A DNA stretch of 64,000 nt from the NCBI GenBank assembly GCA_038087015.1, contig JASBNA010000013.1, forward strand, positions 248,001-312,000. The letters are read 5' to 3'. A program made the position numbers and the translations under genes. Positions 10,011 through 21,585 of this stretch are shown here, in pieces; the first letter of the stretch is position 1, and each line of letters opens with the position of its first letter. This DNA is from Cerrena zonata (Eukaryota; Basidiomycota; Agaricomycetes; Polyporales; Cerrenaceae). The notes under the pieces are model-generated. The model had not been told where the DNA came from. It made no database searches and saw only the letters and a program-made list of their open reading frames with translations.

Positions 10011-12476
10011 ATGAGTTTCCATAATAGAACGAATTCAGTATCAAGTGACGGAGATCCCTTTGATATTCCAGAAAAGTATTACGGGATCAACACGGACCCG
10101 GCAACCGCTAAAAAGAATTCGAGGTTTGGAAGAGTAAGAACATTTTCGGTTTTTGAACCAAAGTCAAGCTCAAGATCAGATTTATTAAGTGACGATAGTC
10201 CTGATGATAAGAGTAATACTCCTAGTTTGAATGCTAGTAGTGTTGACTTACATTCACCAAGTTCGGACGATATTATATTACAATCCCAACATGCATATCA
10301 AGTTGAACATGGGAACTCAAATAGAAGACCCTCAATTGTACCAATTTATAATCAAGATTCCCCGTTTGATAATGCAAAGGATAAAATCCCCAATCCCTTG
10401 AGTAAAAACCCAATTTCTTTCCGTAGAGCTTCTTTAGATGATAGTATTATTAGACCCAAGAAATTTTATATAAATGATATTGATTTGACTTTGAAAGAAT
10501 TATTGGAAAATGAAGATACTGATCATAATTATCAAATTACAATTGAAGATACTGGACCAAAAGTATTAAAATTAGGTACGGCTAATTCAAATGGTTTCAA
10601 AAATTCCGCAGTTAGAGGTACTTATATGTTATCAAATTTATTACAAGAGTTAACCATTGCTAAAAGTTTCGGTAGAAATCAATTGATCATTGATGAAGAT
10701 CGTTTATGTGAAAATCCAGTTAAGAGATTGAAAAGATTAATCAGCACTCAATTTTGGAAAGCTTTAACTAGAGAAATCACCGAAGATAACATTGTTGAAT
10801 TAGCAAAAGATACTAAGATTGTTGAAGAATATACCGATGAAAATGGTGAATATCATAAAAATCGTGAAAGTATTCGTATTTATATCCCCCACGATAGATC
10901 GGATCAATACGATTTCTTCATGAAAATTAAACAGAAGCATCCTCAAATAACCTTGGATGTTCAATACTTGCCAGAAAAAATTGACGGTGAATATATCAAA
11001 TCAATCAATAAGAAACCCGGGTTGCTTTCTTTGGCTTCTCATCCAGATCCTAACAATCCCGAGAAATTGATTTTCGAACCGTATGTTGTCCCCGGTGGCC
11101 GTTTTAATGAATTATACGGTTGGGATTCCTACATGATTGTAATTGGTTTATTGGTTGACACTACCCCAAACGATCATACTTATTTACGTTTAGCAAGAGG
11201 GATGACCGAATCGTTTATTTATGAAATTAAATACTATGGTAAGATCCTAAATGCAAATCGTTCTTATTATTTGGGCCGTTCCCAACCCCCATTTTTAACC
11301 GATATGGCTTTAAGGGTGTTCAATAAATGGATTGAAATTCAACCCGAATCGTTAAATGACGGTCTTGACTTCTTACAAAGAGCAGTATTGGCTGCAATAA
11401 CCGAATACGAAACCGTTTGGTGTTGCAAACCAAGATTGGATGAAAAAACTCAATTATCGTGCTATCATCCAATTGGTGTTGGGGTCCCTCCAGAAACCGA
11501 ACCGTCCCATTTCAACGCTATTTTAAAACCTTATAGAGAAAAGTATAATTTAAGTCAATTAGAATTTATCGAAAAATATAATAATCATGAAATTGATGAA
11601 CCCGATTTAGATGAATACTTCTTGCATGATCGTGCAGTGAGAGAATCCGGTCACGATACTTCTTATAGATTAGAAGGTAAATGTGCTCATCTCGCTACTG
11701 TTGATTTAAATTCTTTACTTTATAAATACGAAGTTGATATCTCTTTCATTATTGATACGTTTTTCCATGGTGAGTTGAAGAATCCAAGAACTGGCACAAT
11801 TGAAACTCCCTCTAAATGGGATAAATTATCCAAAAATCGTCGTGAAAACATTAATAGATACTTATGGAATGATAATGATAATATTTATTATGACTATAAC
11901 GTCGTTACTGGGAAACAAACCTGTTATGAATCAGCTACTTGTTTTTGGCCATTATGGTCAAAAGCAGCCACTACTGAACATGCTAAAAAATTAGTCACCC
12001 ATTCTTTATCAAAATTTGAAGAATTCGGTGGTTTAGTTAGTGGTACTTTGAAAAGTCGTGGTGGTATTGGTATCCACCGTCCTTCTCGTCAATGGGATTA
12101 TCCCTACGGGTGGGCCCCTCAACAGATTTTGGCCTGGATTGGTTTATCCAATTATGGCTTTGATGGTATCGCTCGTCGTTTGGTTTACCGTTGGTTATTC
12201 ATGATGATTCGTGCTTTCGTTGACTACAATGGGGTTGTTGTTGAAAAATATAACGTGGTCGAAACTGAAGCCCCCCATAAGGTCGATGCTGAATACGGTA
12301 ATCAAGGTGCAGACTTCAAAGGTGTTGCAAAAGAAGGCTTTGGCTGGGTTAATGCCAGTTTTGAATTCGGTTTATCCTTTTTAAACTTACATGCTGAAAG
12401 AAACTTGGGGACCCTAACTCCTCCTGACGTCTTTATGAAGAATTTACACGAATCCCAGAAAGATTTATATAGTTAA
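10011..12476 (+). CDS. NTH1: neutral trehalase
   Basis: Cytosolic trehalase (GH37) hydrolysing trehalose to two glucose during recovery from stress. The protein is 821 residues with an intact frame. The N-terminal regulatory tail has PKA-type sites: RTFS (Ser46), RRPS (Ser108) and RRAS (Ser141). The calcium-binding motif [12 protein letters not shown] follows, with Asp169, Asp171, Asn173, Gln175 and Asp180 matching the Saccharomyces set. Catalytic-domain signatures are [14 protein letters not shown] (about 359) and [12 protein letters not shown] (about 693). By family knowledge, PKA phosphorylation and 14-3-3 binding together with calcium activate the enzyme, and the retained sites suggest the same here. 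Identification is secure. Confidence 0.97.
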   Translation: MSFHNRTNSVSSDGDPFDIPEKYYGINTDPATAKKNSRFGRVRTFSVFEPKSSSRSDLLSDDSPDDKSNTPSLNASSVDLHSPSSDDIILQSQHAYQVEHGNSNRRPSIVPIYNQDSPFDNAKDKIPNPLSKNPISFRRASLDDSIIRPKKFYINDIDLTLKELLENEDTDHNYQITIEDTGPKVLKLGTANSNGFKNSAVRGTYMLSNLLQELTIAKSFGRNQLIIDEDRLCENPVKRLKRLISTQFWKALTREITEDNIVELAKDTKIVEEYTDENGEYHKNRESIRIYIPHDRSDQYDFFMKIKQKHPQITLDVQYLPEKIDGEYIKSINKKPGLLSLASHPDPNNPEKLIFEPYVVPGGRFNELYGWDSYMIVIGLLVDTTPNDHTYLRLARGMTESFIYEIKYYGKILNANRSYYLGRSQPPFLTDMALRVFNKWIEIQPESLNDGLDFLQRAVLAAITEYETVWCCKPRLDEKTQLSCYHPIGVGVPPETEPSHFNAILKPYREKYNLSQLEFIEKYNNHEIDEPDLDEYFLHDRAVRESGHDTSYRLEGKCAHLATVDLNSLLYKYEVDISFIIDTFFHGELKNPRTGTIETPSKWDKLSKNRRENINRYLWNDNDNIYYDYNVVTGKQTCYESATCFWPLWSKAATTEHAKKLVTHSLSKFEEFGGLVSGTLKSRGGIGIHRPSRQWDYPYGWAPQQILAWIGLSNYGFDGIARRLVYRWLFMMIRAFVDYNGVVVEKYNVVETEAPHKVDAEYGNQGADFKGVAKEGFGWVNASFEFGLSFLNLHAERNLGTLTPPDVFMKNLHESQKDLYS

Positions 12477-12872
12477 ATTATACATGGTTAGAATTAGTCC
12501 TTGTAGATGTTTATCTGACGTAAACAAGCCAAACTGAGACAATAAACGTCATAGTACGGAGGTTTTCGGTGAAGTTGGCTTACTGGCAGAGCAAAAGGCG
12601 TTTTCGTCCTCACAAAGCAAAAAAAAAAATACAAAAACTGGAAAAACTCTAGCAATGAAAAATTGAAAAAAAAAAAAAAAAAAAAATAAAGAGAAGGACT
12701 TAGTGCAATTTCAACCCATTTAGTAGATTGCTTGTTACTTCCAAGATCAAGAGGTTCATTTCATTCGTTTACTTGTTGTATAGAAGAATCAGCAGGATCA
12801 AGAGAAGCAGCAAGGCCCAGAGAATCCATAGTGCAAGAGAATTAGCCAGGTGAAGCCAATTGAGATTACAAG
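12477..12872. other. intergenic: NTH1 3' flank and COQ1 promoter
   Basis: 396 bases. It contains an A-rich stretch with a tract of about 19 A near 12667-12686, typical of nucleosome-depleted yeast promoters. No gene seen. Confidence 0.6.
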
Positions 12873-14357
12873 ATGAGTTCGATATTAAGATCAAGTATAA
12901 AGCCAATTAGAAGATCCAGTCGTATATATCATAAGCCACTACAACCATGTAATAGAACGTTCATCAAACTATCATGTCATCGAAATAAACAAGGATCCTT
13001 TGGAACAGCCCTTGAAACAGCTGAGAAAATGGTTCAGCCAACATCATCCAAGACCTTTAACGATCCATTTTCAATAGTTAGTCATGAAATGTCGAATTTA
13101 GCCAAGTCAATTGCGAATTTGATTGGATCAGGCCATCCAACATTGAACCGAGTTTCATCCTACTATTTTGAGGCTGAAGGAAAGAATGTTAGACCATTAA
13201 TTATTTTATTATTGTCTAAATGTTTACTGGAAATACCAATTGAAAAAAGAGATCGTATTCCTATTGATACGGAAGATGTTAATACCCAAGCATATTTTAG
13301 AGGCACCCCACCTCAAACCTCAATCGCTGGGAATTCTGTTGATAATTCAATGAGTCCCTTGGCTATATTACACGGAATTAATCCAAAAGTTATATTGGAT
13401 CCATTATCCAAACCCATGGAAGATTTACCGCAATTTGAAAATGTTAATGGGATTTTACCAAAACAACGTAGATTAGCAGAAATTGTGGAAATGGTTCATA
13501 CTGCATCTTTATTACATGACGATGTTGTTGATTTATCTGACTCAAGACGTGGTAGACCAACTGGTAATATTGCCTTCACTAATAAAATGGCGGTTTTAGC
13601 GGGTGATTTCTTATTGGGACGTGCTTCGGTTGCAATTGCAAGATTGAGAAACCCAGAAGTTGTCGAATTATTTTCAACCAGTATTGCTAATTTAGTAGAA
13701 GGGGAATTCATGCAATTAAAAAACACCGTGATCAACACAAATGAAGATGTGGTTGTCAATGACGGTGAAAAAAAATCAATTCCTAAAATGACCGGGAAAG
13801 TTCCAACTAAACAACATGATTATTCGGTGAAAGCTCCAAATGACGTTGATCATGAAACAAACGTTAGAGCTGCTTTTGAATATTATTTACATAAAACTTA
13901 TTTGAAAACGGCTGCTCTTATGTCAAAATCTTCTCGTTGTGCTGCTATCTTAAGTGGTGCCCATGATGATATAATCGATAATTGTTATGACTTTGGTCGT
14001 AATTTAGGTTTATGTTTCCAAATTGTCGATGATATGTTGGATTATACTTCAAGTGAAAAAGTTTTCGGTAAACCAAGTCAAGCTGATTTGAAATTAGGTT
14101 TAGCAACCGCTCCAGTTTTATTTGCTTGGAAACAACGTCCAGAATTAGGTGATTTGATTGCAAGAAAGTTTGATCAACCTGGTGATGTGGAAATTGCTAG
14201 AAAAGCCGTTGAAGAATGTAAAGGTTTAGAACAAACTAAAATAATGGCTGAAGATTACCGTAATAGGGCTTTGGAAAACTTACGTAAGTTACCAGAATCC
14301 GACGCTAGAAGTGCTTTAGAATTCTTAACCAATTCTATCGTAACCAGAACTAAATAG
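12873..14357 (+). CDS. COQ1: hexaprenyl/polyprenyl diphosphate synthase, mitochondrial
   Basis: Trans-polyprenyl diphosphate synthase making the isoprenoid tail of ubiquinone in the mitochondrial matrix. The protein is 494 residues. The N-terminus is basic and Ser-rich (MSSILRSSIKPIRRSSR), a plausible presequence. The two Asp-rich motifs are LLHDDVVD (about 212) and FQIVDDMLDY (about 382), with MVHTASLLHDD and GEFMQLKN also typical. Codon 119 is CTG, in CL[CTG]EIP where the Saccharomyces protein, as I recall it, has Ser, which supports CUG-Ser decoding. The frame is intact and the C-terminus (SALEFLTNSIVTR) matches the family. Confidence 0.96.
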   Translation: MSSILRSSIKPIRRSSRIYHKPLQPCNRTFIKLSCHRNKQGSFGTALETAEKMVQPTSSKTFNDPFSIVSHEMSNLAKSIANLIGSGHPTLNRVSSYYFEAEGKNVRPLIILLLSKCLLEIPIEKRDRIPIDTEDVNTQAYFRGTPPQTSIAGNSVDNSMSPLAILHGINPKVILDPLSKPMEDLPQFENVNGILPKQRRLAEIVEMVHTASLLHDDVVDLSDSRRGRPTGNIAFTNKMAVLAGDFLLGRASVAIARLRNPEVVELFSTSIANLVEGEFMQLKNTVINTNEDVVVNDGEKKSIPKMTGKVPTKQHDYSVKAPNDVDHETNVRAAFEYYLHKTYLKTAALMSKSSRCAAILSGAHDDIIDNCYDFGRNLGLCFQIVDDMLDYTSSEKVFGKPSQADLKLGLATAPVLFAWKQRPELGDLIARKFDQPGDVEIARKAVEECKGLEQTKIMAEDYRNRALENLRKLPESDARSALEFLTNSIVTRTK

Positions 14358-14814
14358 ATAAACCGTATTATATCTTATAAATAGTATCCTATTAAAATAA
14401 ATAGACTAAGTTATTGCACCCATTCAATTCTCCGGGTAACCATTTTCGCTGGAATTTTTTTTTTTTTTTTTCTCTTCTGATGAGACAGTATAAATACTCA
14501 ATACTGGACTAATGTTTTCATTCTTTTCTTCTTTCTTTCTTCGTCGCCAGAAGATCAATTTCTAAATCGTACATGGTTCTTGCCTTTTACCAGAACCATC
14601 CGGGAATTGTCTTTTTTCAATGGTGCTTAACCAATTTTTGGGACCTTTCTTTTTTCACTTTGTTTGAGAGTTACATTTTAATGGACTCTTTGAGACAAAC
14701 TTATCTTTTTCAACGATATCTTCTGAGGTCAGAAGTTTTTCGATGATAGAGATATTACATGTAGGTTATACTTGTTTATATTTAAACTATTTACATCTGT
14801 ATGTATATACAATA
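14358..14814. other. convergent intergenic region between COQ1 and MRPL9
   Basis: 457 bases between the two 3' ends. It contains a T-run near 14456-14471 and a minus-strand reading frame without ATG and with one internal TGA (14562-14765), described under findings. No supported gene. Confidence 0.5.
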
Positions 14815-15666
14815 TTAATCTTTATTTAAAGAAATTAAGGAATGTCCGAAAAGCTTTTTGGCATCAGTAATCTTGACAAAACTCTTGTTTGGACCAGGAA
14901 CTTGACCTTTGAGAATGAGAATACCAGCTTCACCGTCAACGTGTAAAACTTCGTTATTATTAACAGTACAATGTTGCCCACCCATTCTACCGGCCATTTT
15001 TTTACCGGGTAAAACTCTACCAGGGTCTTGACCGGCCCCAGTGGAACCAGCAGATCTATGAGCTTTAGAAACACCATGGGTGGCTTTTAAACCTTTGAAA
15101 CCGTGTCTTTTCATAACACCAGCAAAACCTTTACCCTTGGTGATACCACGGACGTCCACTAATTGACCAATTTTAAAATGATCTGCCCTTAATTCAGTAC
15201 CTTCTGGAATATGACCTTCATTACCTCTAATTCTAAATTCACCGATGTTGGCTTTAGGAGAAACTCCTGCTTTCTCGAATTTTGGTAACACTTTTGGTGA
15301 TAAGTTCTTTAATTTATCAATGTGACCCAAAGTCACTGAATCATATCCATCATTTTCTGCAATCTTATTTTCAATGACTTCACAGGAATCAATCTCAATA
15401 ACAGTAGCCCCAAATTGTTCTCCTTTATCGGTGTACCAGGTGATCATACCTCTTTTGACTCCTAATAACCCGCATCTTTCCAATAATCTTTTTCTTAAGT
15501 TGGATGCTTCTAAAGAGTGGTTTTTAACCGGTGGTGTTGTTCTGATGCTGGGTATGGCATGAAGCGAGGTGATCTGTGCTGCCCCACGCTTGAACGTTAT
15601 CGGTTTCAAGCCTGACTTCAACCCACTGTTGCGGATAATGGCGCTCCATATACTTCCACCATTCAT
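14815..15666 (-). CDS. MRPL9: mitochondrial large-subunit ribosomal protein uL3m
   Basis: Mitoribosomal L3 homologue of the 54S subunit. The protein is 283 residues from the ATG at 15666 (MNGGSIWSAIIRN); the open frame continues upstream only through a TTG. A basic N-terminus with no acidic residues until after residue 40 suits a presequence. uL3 hallmarks are LGVKRGMITWYTDKGEQFGA, GITKGKGFAGVMKRHGFKG (the conserved W-loop region) and GAGQDPGRVLPGKKMAGRMG. It lies head to tail with MRPL6, a second mitoribosomal gene, separated by about 260 bases. The frame is intact. Confidence 0.94.
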   Translation of the reverse strand: MNGGSIWSAIIRNSGLKSGLKPITFKRGAAQITSLHAIPSIRTTPPVKNHSLEASNLRKRLLERCGLLGVKRGMITWYTDKGEQFGATVIEIDSCEVIENKIAENDGYDSVTLGHIDKLKNLSPKVLPKFEKAGVSPKANIGEFRIRGNEGHIPEGTELRADHFKIGQLVDVRGITKGKGFAGVMKRHGFKGLKATHGVSKAHRSAGSTGAGQDPGRVLPGKKMAGRMGGQHCTVNNNEVLHVDGEAGILILKGQVPGPNKSFVKITDAKKLFGHSLISLNKD

Positions 15667-15809
15667 ATTGTGTTTTCCAGTGGATTTCAACTATTCCAAT
15701 GCTTGTAGTTTGGTCTTTTAACCATCAAAAAGTGAAAATTCTCAGTGAAGGAAAAAAAAAATGGTAGAAAAAAGGGGCGTGTCGATTTACAAAAAACAAC
15801 ATTAGTATT

Positions 15810-15822
15810 GGTGTACGGGCTG
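15810..15822. promoter_or_regulatory. Rap1/telomere-like motif upstream of MRPL9
   Basis: GGTGTACGGGCTG lies about 145 bases upstream of the MRPL9 ATG and resembles the Rap1-type core. The function is inferred from sequence only. Confidence 0.35.
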
Positions 15823-15927
15823 TTTTTTTTTAATGATTATAACGTATATACAAGAAGTAATTTAAGTTCTATAATGGAGATCATAAAATGAAGTGAAAAG
15901 GTGAAGAGGGGACAGAAAGAAGAGTGC

Positions 15928-16593
15928 CTAACCGGTTCTCTTTTCTTTCAATTTAGGAGTTTCATCATCAACGTAAATACCTTTACCTTTATAAGGTTCA
16001 GGTTTTTTAAGTTCTCTGATTCTTGCAGCAAATAACTTAACTTGCTGTTTATCGGCACCTTGAATAAGAAGTCTGGTAGGAGCAGGAGAAGTGACATTCA
16101 ACTCGGAAGGAATTGCAAGCTTGGGTATGTAAGGGAAACCAAGTTTTAAACTGACGGACTTCGAGCCATCTGCTTCATCTTCCAATATAGCTCTGAACCC
16201 GGTACCAACCAATTTAACGATGGATAAATGGCCTTCAGAGGTTCCTATAACATGGTTTTGAATCAATGTTCTGGTGGTACCCCAAATTTCTCTTTGCACT
16301 CTGTCTTCTTCGTTTTCAACTGCTACACTGACAGCGTTGTTCTCTTGACTAATCTTGACAAAGCTAGGAACGTTGATCTTCAATTCGCCTAATGGACCTT
16401 TGATGGTGATTTGGTTGTCAAGGTTGACCAACTGCTTGGCCTTTCTGAATGTCTTTGAAAATTCTTTGGGGATAGACTGGGTACTTAATTCGACTCCTTC
16501 GATCAATCTGACAGGAACTTTCCCGATGTTGGACATTAGTCCACGAGAGGTGCTGAAAGCACGCGTGGTGGTGAACCCGATCCTGGAGAACAT
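15928..16593 (-). CDS. MRPL6: mitochondrial large-subunit ribosomal protein uL6m
   Basis: Mitoribosomal L6 homologue. The protein is 221 residues from the ATG at 16593 (MFSRIGFTTTRAFSTSRGL), an Arg/Ser/Thr-rich presequence. The longer upstream open frame is poly-Phe encoded by A-tracts and is not credible protein. The L6 fold appears twice: KGPLGELKINVP with TRTLIQNHVIGTSEG, and VGTGFRAI with KLGFPYIPKLAIPSELNV. The C-terminal RIRELKKPEPYKGKGIYVD is diagnostic for L6. It diverges from IMP3 through a short promoter with long A-tracts. The frame is intact. Confidence 0.94.
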   Translation of the reverse strand: MFSRIGFTTTRAFSTSRGLMSNIGKVPVRLIEGVELSTQSIPKEFSKTFRKAKQLVNLDNQITIKGPLGELKINVPSFVKISQENNAVSVAVENEEDRVQREIWGTTRTLIQNHVIGTSEGHLSIVKLVGTGFRAILEDEADGSKSVSLKLGFPYIPKLAIPSELNVTSPAPTRLLIQGADKQQVKLFAARIRELKKPEPYKGKGIYVDDETPKLKEKRTG

Positions 16594-16703
16594 GACTTGG
16601 TGTTTGCGAATGATTGCTTGAAGAAAGTCCTGAAGCTGTTGAACAGTTTGAAAATTCGAACGAATGAAAAAAAAAAAAAAAAAATCAAAAAACGAATGAA
16701 AAA

Positions 16704-16713
16704 TGAAAAATTT
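16704..16713. promoter_or_regulatory. RRPE-like ribosome-biogenesis element
   Basis: TGAAAAATTT lies about 135 bases upstream of the IMP3 ATG. It matches the rRNA-processing element (core TGAAAAATTT) common in yeast ribosome-biogenesis promoters, consistent with IMP3 being a U3 snoRNP gene. It is followed by a run of 28 A (16725-16752). Confidence 0.5.
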
Positions 16714-16846
16714 CACAAACCTGCAAAAAAAAAAAAAAAAAAAAAAAAAAAAGATCAATGATGAGGTTCAAGTAGAAGAGCAGCCTACTACTACCTTTTC
16801 TGAATCTTTGAAGATAGTAGAACAGTGATACATCTAGTGCTTGGAA

Positions 16847-17398
16847 ATGGTTAGACAGCTCAAACACCACGAGAAGAAGTTATTGAGGAAAGTTGATTTC
16901 CTCGATTGGAAACAGGACCAAGGTCATCGAGACCTTCAGGTGATGAATACTTACTATATCCAGAATAGAGAAGATTATCATAAATACAATAAGATCTGTG
17001 GTGAAATAAGAAAGTTGGCACATAAGCTTTCTTTGTTACAACCAACTGATCCATTTAGAATAAAGCATGAACAATTATTATTGGAAAAATTATATAATAT
17101 GGGGATTTTGGCAACCAAGTCAAAGATATCTGATTTAGAAAATAAGGTGACTGTGGCAGCTTTCTGTCGTAGAAGAATAGGGGTTGTTATGTGTCGTCTT
17201 AAGATGGCTCAGACCATTAAGGATGCTATCACTTTTATTGAAGGTGGTCATGTAAGGGTTGGTCCAAACGTTATTACTGATCCTGCTTATTTGGTTACTC
17301 GAAATCTTGAAGACTACTTAACCTGGGTTGATTCTTCCAAAATTAAGAGAAACGTTCTTAAGTATAAAAATAAAATTGATGATTATGAATTGTCTTGA
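16847..17398 (+). CDS. IMP3: U3 snoRNP protein Imp3
   Basis: Component of the U3 snoRNP/SSU processome needed for early 18S rRNA cleavages; it bridges U3 and pre-rRNA. The protein is 183 residues, the same length as in Saccharomyces. I start at the ATG at 16847 ([19 protein letters not shown]). The opening frame could be extended only to a TTG two codons upstream. A uS4-like N-terminus is followed by an S4 RNA-binding domain (about 105-165: [29 protein letters not shown]). It ends [10 protein letters not shown]. An RRPE-like site in the promoter fits co-regulation with other ribosome-biogenesis genes. Confidence 0.96.
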   Translation: MVRQLKHHEKKLLRKVDFLDWKQDQGHRDLQVMNTYYIQNREDYHKYNKICGEIRKLAHKLSLLQPTDPFRIKHEQLLLEKLYNMGILATKSKISDLENKVTVAAFCRRRIGVVMCRLKMAQTIKDAITFIEGGHVRVGPNVITDPAYLVTRNLEDYLTWVDSSKIKRNVLKYKNKIDDYELS

Positions 17399-17882
17399 TC
17401 TGGTATTTAAATTTTGCATTCTCATATTTGGGTATTATACTCTAATTTGTATATTAGTATTAATAAATTACACTTAACTTAGGTTTGTAGTTCTTAATCA
17501 TACATGTTATACTGGTTAAATAGAATATTATTGGAAAGGAAGAAATCTAAAAAGCAAAATTTATATAAAAACTGGATCAAATACAAAACAAAAACAAAAA
17601 AAAAAACAAACTTTTATTCCTAAAGTATAACTTATAGGAATTCAGAAGTTTCGAGTGAAATGAAGATAATAAAGAAGACTAATAATAATAATAGAATCAA
17701 ATGAAAAAGTAACCTGAAAGAAACAAAAACTCGAAAACTTATACAAGCAGCCGAATCATGATTTCAAAATAAATTAAAAGAAACCTAATGATAACCTTAA
17801 ACCATGTGGAAAACACCAAACGACAGAACTAAAAGTGAATAAAGAAAATAATTGTACTAAGAGAATTTTGATTTTCTCTACC
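17399..17882. other. convergent intergenic region, A-rich
   Basis: 484 bases between the IMP3 and SKG6-like 3' ends, very A-rich on the + strand. No gene or structured element seen. Confidence 0.6.
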
Positions 17883-20307
17883 TTAGAAATTAGTATTCAT
17901 CATTCTTCTAACATCACTCTTCCTACTACCAGGAATTAAGTCATTATCAGTAGCTGATACACTTTCATTAAATTGAGGTTGTTGATATTGATACATGTTT
18001 GGACTAACAATTGGTGCCCCGGATGGTAATGAACCAGCTGGTTTGAATTTTCTTTGTTTAGTAATTTCAGTAACTGGATTTAACATAACAACAGAAGAAC
18101 GGGCCAATTGTGAAGCTGATGGTATAACTTTAGGTGCACCAGGTCCAGCTTGAGCATTAGGTAATGGTGGAACGTATCCAGAATTTGGAGATGTTGGTTG
18201 GTGGTGACCAAAAGTTTGGAATGATGATTGTGATCCTGCGACTGGTGAAGTAACTGGTGAAGTCCATACTCCATCATTTTCAATTGGGACAAATGGTTGT
18301 TTACCAGTTGGGGAAGTGACTATATTCTTAGCTCTTGGTTGGAAATCAGTATAAGTTTGAATAGTAGATTGACGAATGTCAGATGCAGTTGGTAAGCTTC
18401 GTAATGGTGGTAAATTTTTTGGTTTTGGTGGTTGTTGTTGTTGTGGATATGGATAAACTTGATTTGGTGCTGCCAAAGGAAATTGATTATAAAATGCTGG
18501 ATCATTTGCTAATTGTTGTTGGTTGTAATAATATTGTTGTTCTTCATGGGAGAAAATTGGAGTTTCAGTATAGATTGATGAAGTGGTTGTCATTCTTTTA
18601 TCATAAGTAGTATCACCTTTTAAATCTTTATTTATTTTCAAATGATCGTAACTAGCATTAGGATCTTGTAAATCAGGTAATGGGTTACTAGCGTCATGTT
18701 CAAATGTACCAGCTTCATCTCCACCGTTTTTAGTTTTAACAGTATTCGAACGATCAAAGTAGACTTTATAAATTGATTTCATTCTTTTCAATTCTTCATC
18801 TTGTTCTGGACTCAAAGGTTTATTATCAATATTTTTTTCTTCCTCGTCATCATCGTCACTATCGTTTGAAAGTAAATTAAATTGATTAAGACCAATTGAT
18901 TTACGATTCGAAGAATTATTTGGAGCAGATACATTATTTGAACCTGGGGTTGTTTCAGTAGTAGTAACATTATCATCTTGACCATTAGTCATAGATTTAC
19001 TATCAATAGTGTGTTTATCAGCTTTTTCATCATCATTATTAGATGAGAAATTAAAAGCTTCATTTTCACCTTCACCTTCAATTTCACTATCTTGACCGAT
19101 ATCAGGATCTGGCATATTAGGCGAAGAAGAATTAGAATTTTTCATTGCCGAACCAGGAGTTGGGGGTTTACGATTAATTTCAAATTTATCTTCAAAAGGA
19201 GATTCAACACTCATATCAATATTTGGAGCAGGCATACCAGCAGATTTATTCAGCATTTTCAGTAATTGACGTTGATGTATTGAAGCTTTAATTGGGCTAT
19301 GGAAATTTTCTAAATTAGAATTATCAATAATGGTTGGTTCAGGATGGATAGAGCCTTTTCTTTCGAGTTCTTTGGTTTGATTTAAAGCCGATTCTGATTC
19401 ATTTTCATAATTAATAGCAAATTTCTCAATGTTTCTCGAAGCAGAATTATCAGAAACATCAGTTGAAGAATCATTTAAAGTATCATTAGCATTATAGAAA
19501 TGTTCTGGATTGAAAGAAGCGGTTGAATCATTTGGAATATTAGTATATTTAGTACCTGATTTAGAATTTTTAATTGATTTCAGAGGACTCTTAGTTTCAA
19601 TTTTCTCATTTAAATCATCATCATCTTTATTTGCATTTAAAACTTCAGTTTTCAAATTTGATTTTTGCGGAGACCCATTACGACCAGCAACATCTAAGTT
19701 ATTAATATTACTAAAAGAAGAATTTCTTGTTCTATTACCAAAGAAACTTGAACTACGTGGAGTACCACCAAAAGCAGGACCCGAACCTAAATGTCTTGCA
19801 TACTCATCAAGAGAAACTTTTGAACCGGTTTGATGTTGATAAGGTAAAACAAAATTATCGATGTATAAATCTTCTTTTGTCATTGTGGAAGGCGCAAGGG
19901 AAGCACTTGACTTATTGGCATTTGGAAACCTAACCGAATTACGATTATGGAAAGGATCTTCCATGGTATATTTCAGGTTAGGGAAATCAGGCAAGGCAGT
20001 TGCTTCACCATTTTCATCGAAAGTCAGGGTCATGTTCTAAAGATTCCTTCTTGTCCTTACGGTAATTTTTGAAAAGGAAAAATCCTAAAACAAGAATGAT
20101 TAAAGCAACCGGAATTCCAACTGCTAATCCCACAGTTAGACTATCGGTGGAAACTGGTTTTTGACATTGCGATGAAGAATCATCATCGTCACAATCATCA
20201 CTAGACTTTTTCGATCTAGGAAGAAGCGATACCGTTGTAGCAACTAAATCATCTATTGAAGGACTTGCATTTCTAGTTACAAGATCGATTGTTGGAATAT
20301 AAACCAT
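17883..20307 (-). CDS. SKG6: Skg6/Tos2-family single-pass membrane protein (one frameshift)
   Basis: Polarity/bud-neck-associated membrane protein family (Skg6, Tos2), of poorly defined function. The N-terminal part reads MVYIPTIDLVTRN, then an acidic/Cys region (DDCDDDDSS), then one transmembrane helix (about 55-80, LTVGLAVGIPVALIILVLGF) and a basic stop-transfer FKNYRKDKK. The frame breaks at the AAA at 20020-20022 (+ strand). One extra base makes DPDFR-stop, and removing it gives DPDFDENGEATALPDFP, matching the family. The corrected product is about 807 residues. The long cytoplasmic tail is Ser/Asn-rich and disordered, with the conserved C-terminal block NPVTEITKQRKFKPAGSL. Family assignment is good; choice between SKG6 and TOS2 is not certain. 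Confidence 0.78.
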
Positions 20308-21585
20308 CTTCTCTTTCGGTCTATTGGTAAAACGAATGAATATGAACGTTAGTAAGTCAGTGGGTAATGTTTCTCGAAGAATAACAACAGTCCTATCCTA
20401 GTATAAATCACCCCCAAGGACTATTGAAATGCTATTAAAACGAACAAAACGAAAAACGAAAAACAGAGAAATAAAGAAAGCAAAAAAAAAAAAAAAAAAA
20501 AATAACTTTCTAATTAAATTAAATTAAATTAAACCCGGTTGAAAAAGGTTGAAAAAGAAGTAGTTTGACAAGAACGTCAATACTAGTCAATACACAGAAA
20601 ATATCAAAACTACCAGGTCCAGGCTTACATAACAGGCTTACATTAAGGCAGAAAGTTGTACGCTTGAAGTATGAAAATTTTAAAAAATTCGACGCGATCA
20701 GCTCTGTTTATTTTTTTAAAAAATTTTATTGTGGAAATTGACAACTGAATTAGAACAAAATATACTGTACAAGCTTCAATACACAGTAAAATTGCTAGTT
20801 AAATACAGTAAGCGCAGTGAACTACCAAGTGAATACAGCAGATCAGCTACAATGTGATGGGAATATTTTTTTTTTGAAAGAAAGTCAACATTTCACACCT
20901 TGATTCCAAAAATTGCGATGATGGCATTAAACGAAACCATAATAGGAGAGGTTAATGGCCTCTGCTTCCCATCCATCGATTACAGTGTAGACTATAATTA
21001 GACAGCATCTCCAGTATAGACCCAATGGTTAAGATACTGGTATAAGCTGCTTCAGTCACGAATATATAAACACGGTTGACCCCCTTATTTTTAATTTCCC
21101 GTCCTTACGTACATGTCTTTGATTGTAGTTTTGTTCGATTTTACGTCTGGCTAATTGTAATGCTTTTCGTTTCCGAAAATTGTTTATTTACATACCATTC
21201 TATGATAGCAGATAAGCTTTGTTAGACGAAACCCAATTAGCTCCACTTGTTAACTAGGCCTTTCTTCCTTCTCCCAGCAGGCCTGCCAACTCCAGCTGAC
21301 CAGCGGCTCCCGCAAATGCCCAACGGCTACTGGAAGGGATGGTATTTGTTTGTAATCCCCGTTCAGTGTAAGCTTTAAACATGTAAACGTCAAAGCTCAA
21401 GCTGTAAATTGCAAAAAACCTTTTTATTCGCGTCGCAAGTTGCCCAAATTTTATGTTTACAAAATCAACTCTAATTTTGTGCTGCAAAAAATTTTTTTGC
21501 AGAAAAAAAAAAATTTTGATGAGGGAGTGGATGTACGGATGTTTGTTTATTAATATAAGGGAGAATAAATGCAGAGAATAAATAA
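20308..21585. other. intergenic region with no recognised gene
   Basis: 1.28 kb upstream of the SKG6-like gene and downstream of the ferric reductase. It contains an A-tract near 20482-20502, a short GC-rich patch (21265-21345) and ATGTACGGATGT (21531-21542), a telomere-repeat-like motif. The 77-codon minus frame around 21254-21487 has no family features. Confidence 0.6.
21531..21542. promoter_or_regulatory. telomere-repeat-like motif
   Basis: ATGTACGGATGT lies just beyond the 3' end of the ferric reductase. It shares the TGTACGGATGT core of Candida telomere units. The role, if any, is unknown. Confidence 0.35.

Noticed and set aside
14477..14725. C/D-box snoRNA (TGATGA ... CTGA)
   Set aside because: The boxes are about 240 bases apart, with no terminal stem and no C'/D' pair.
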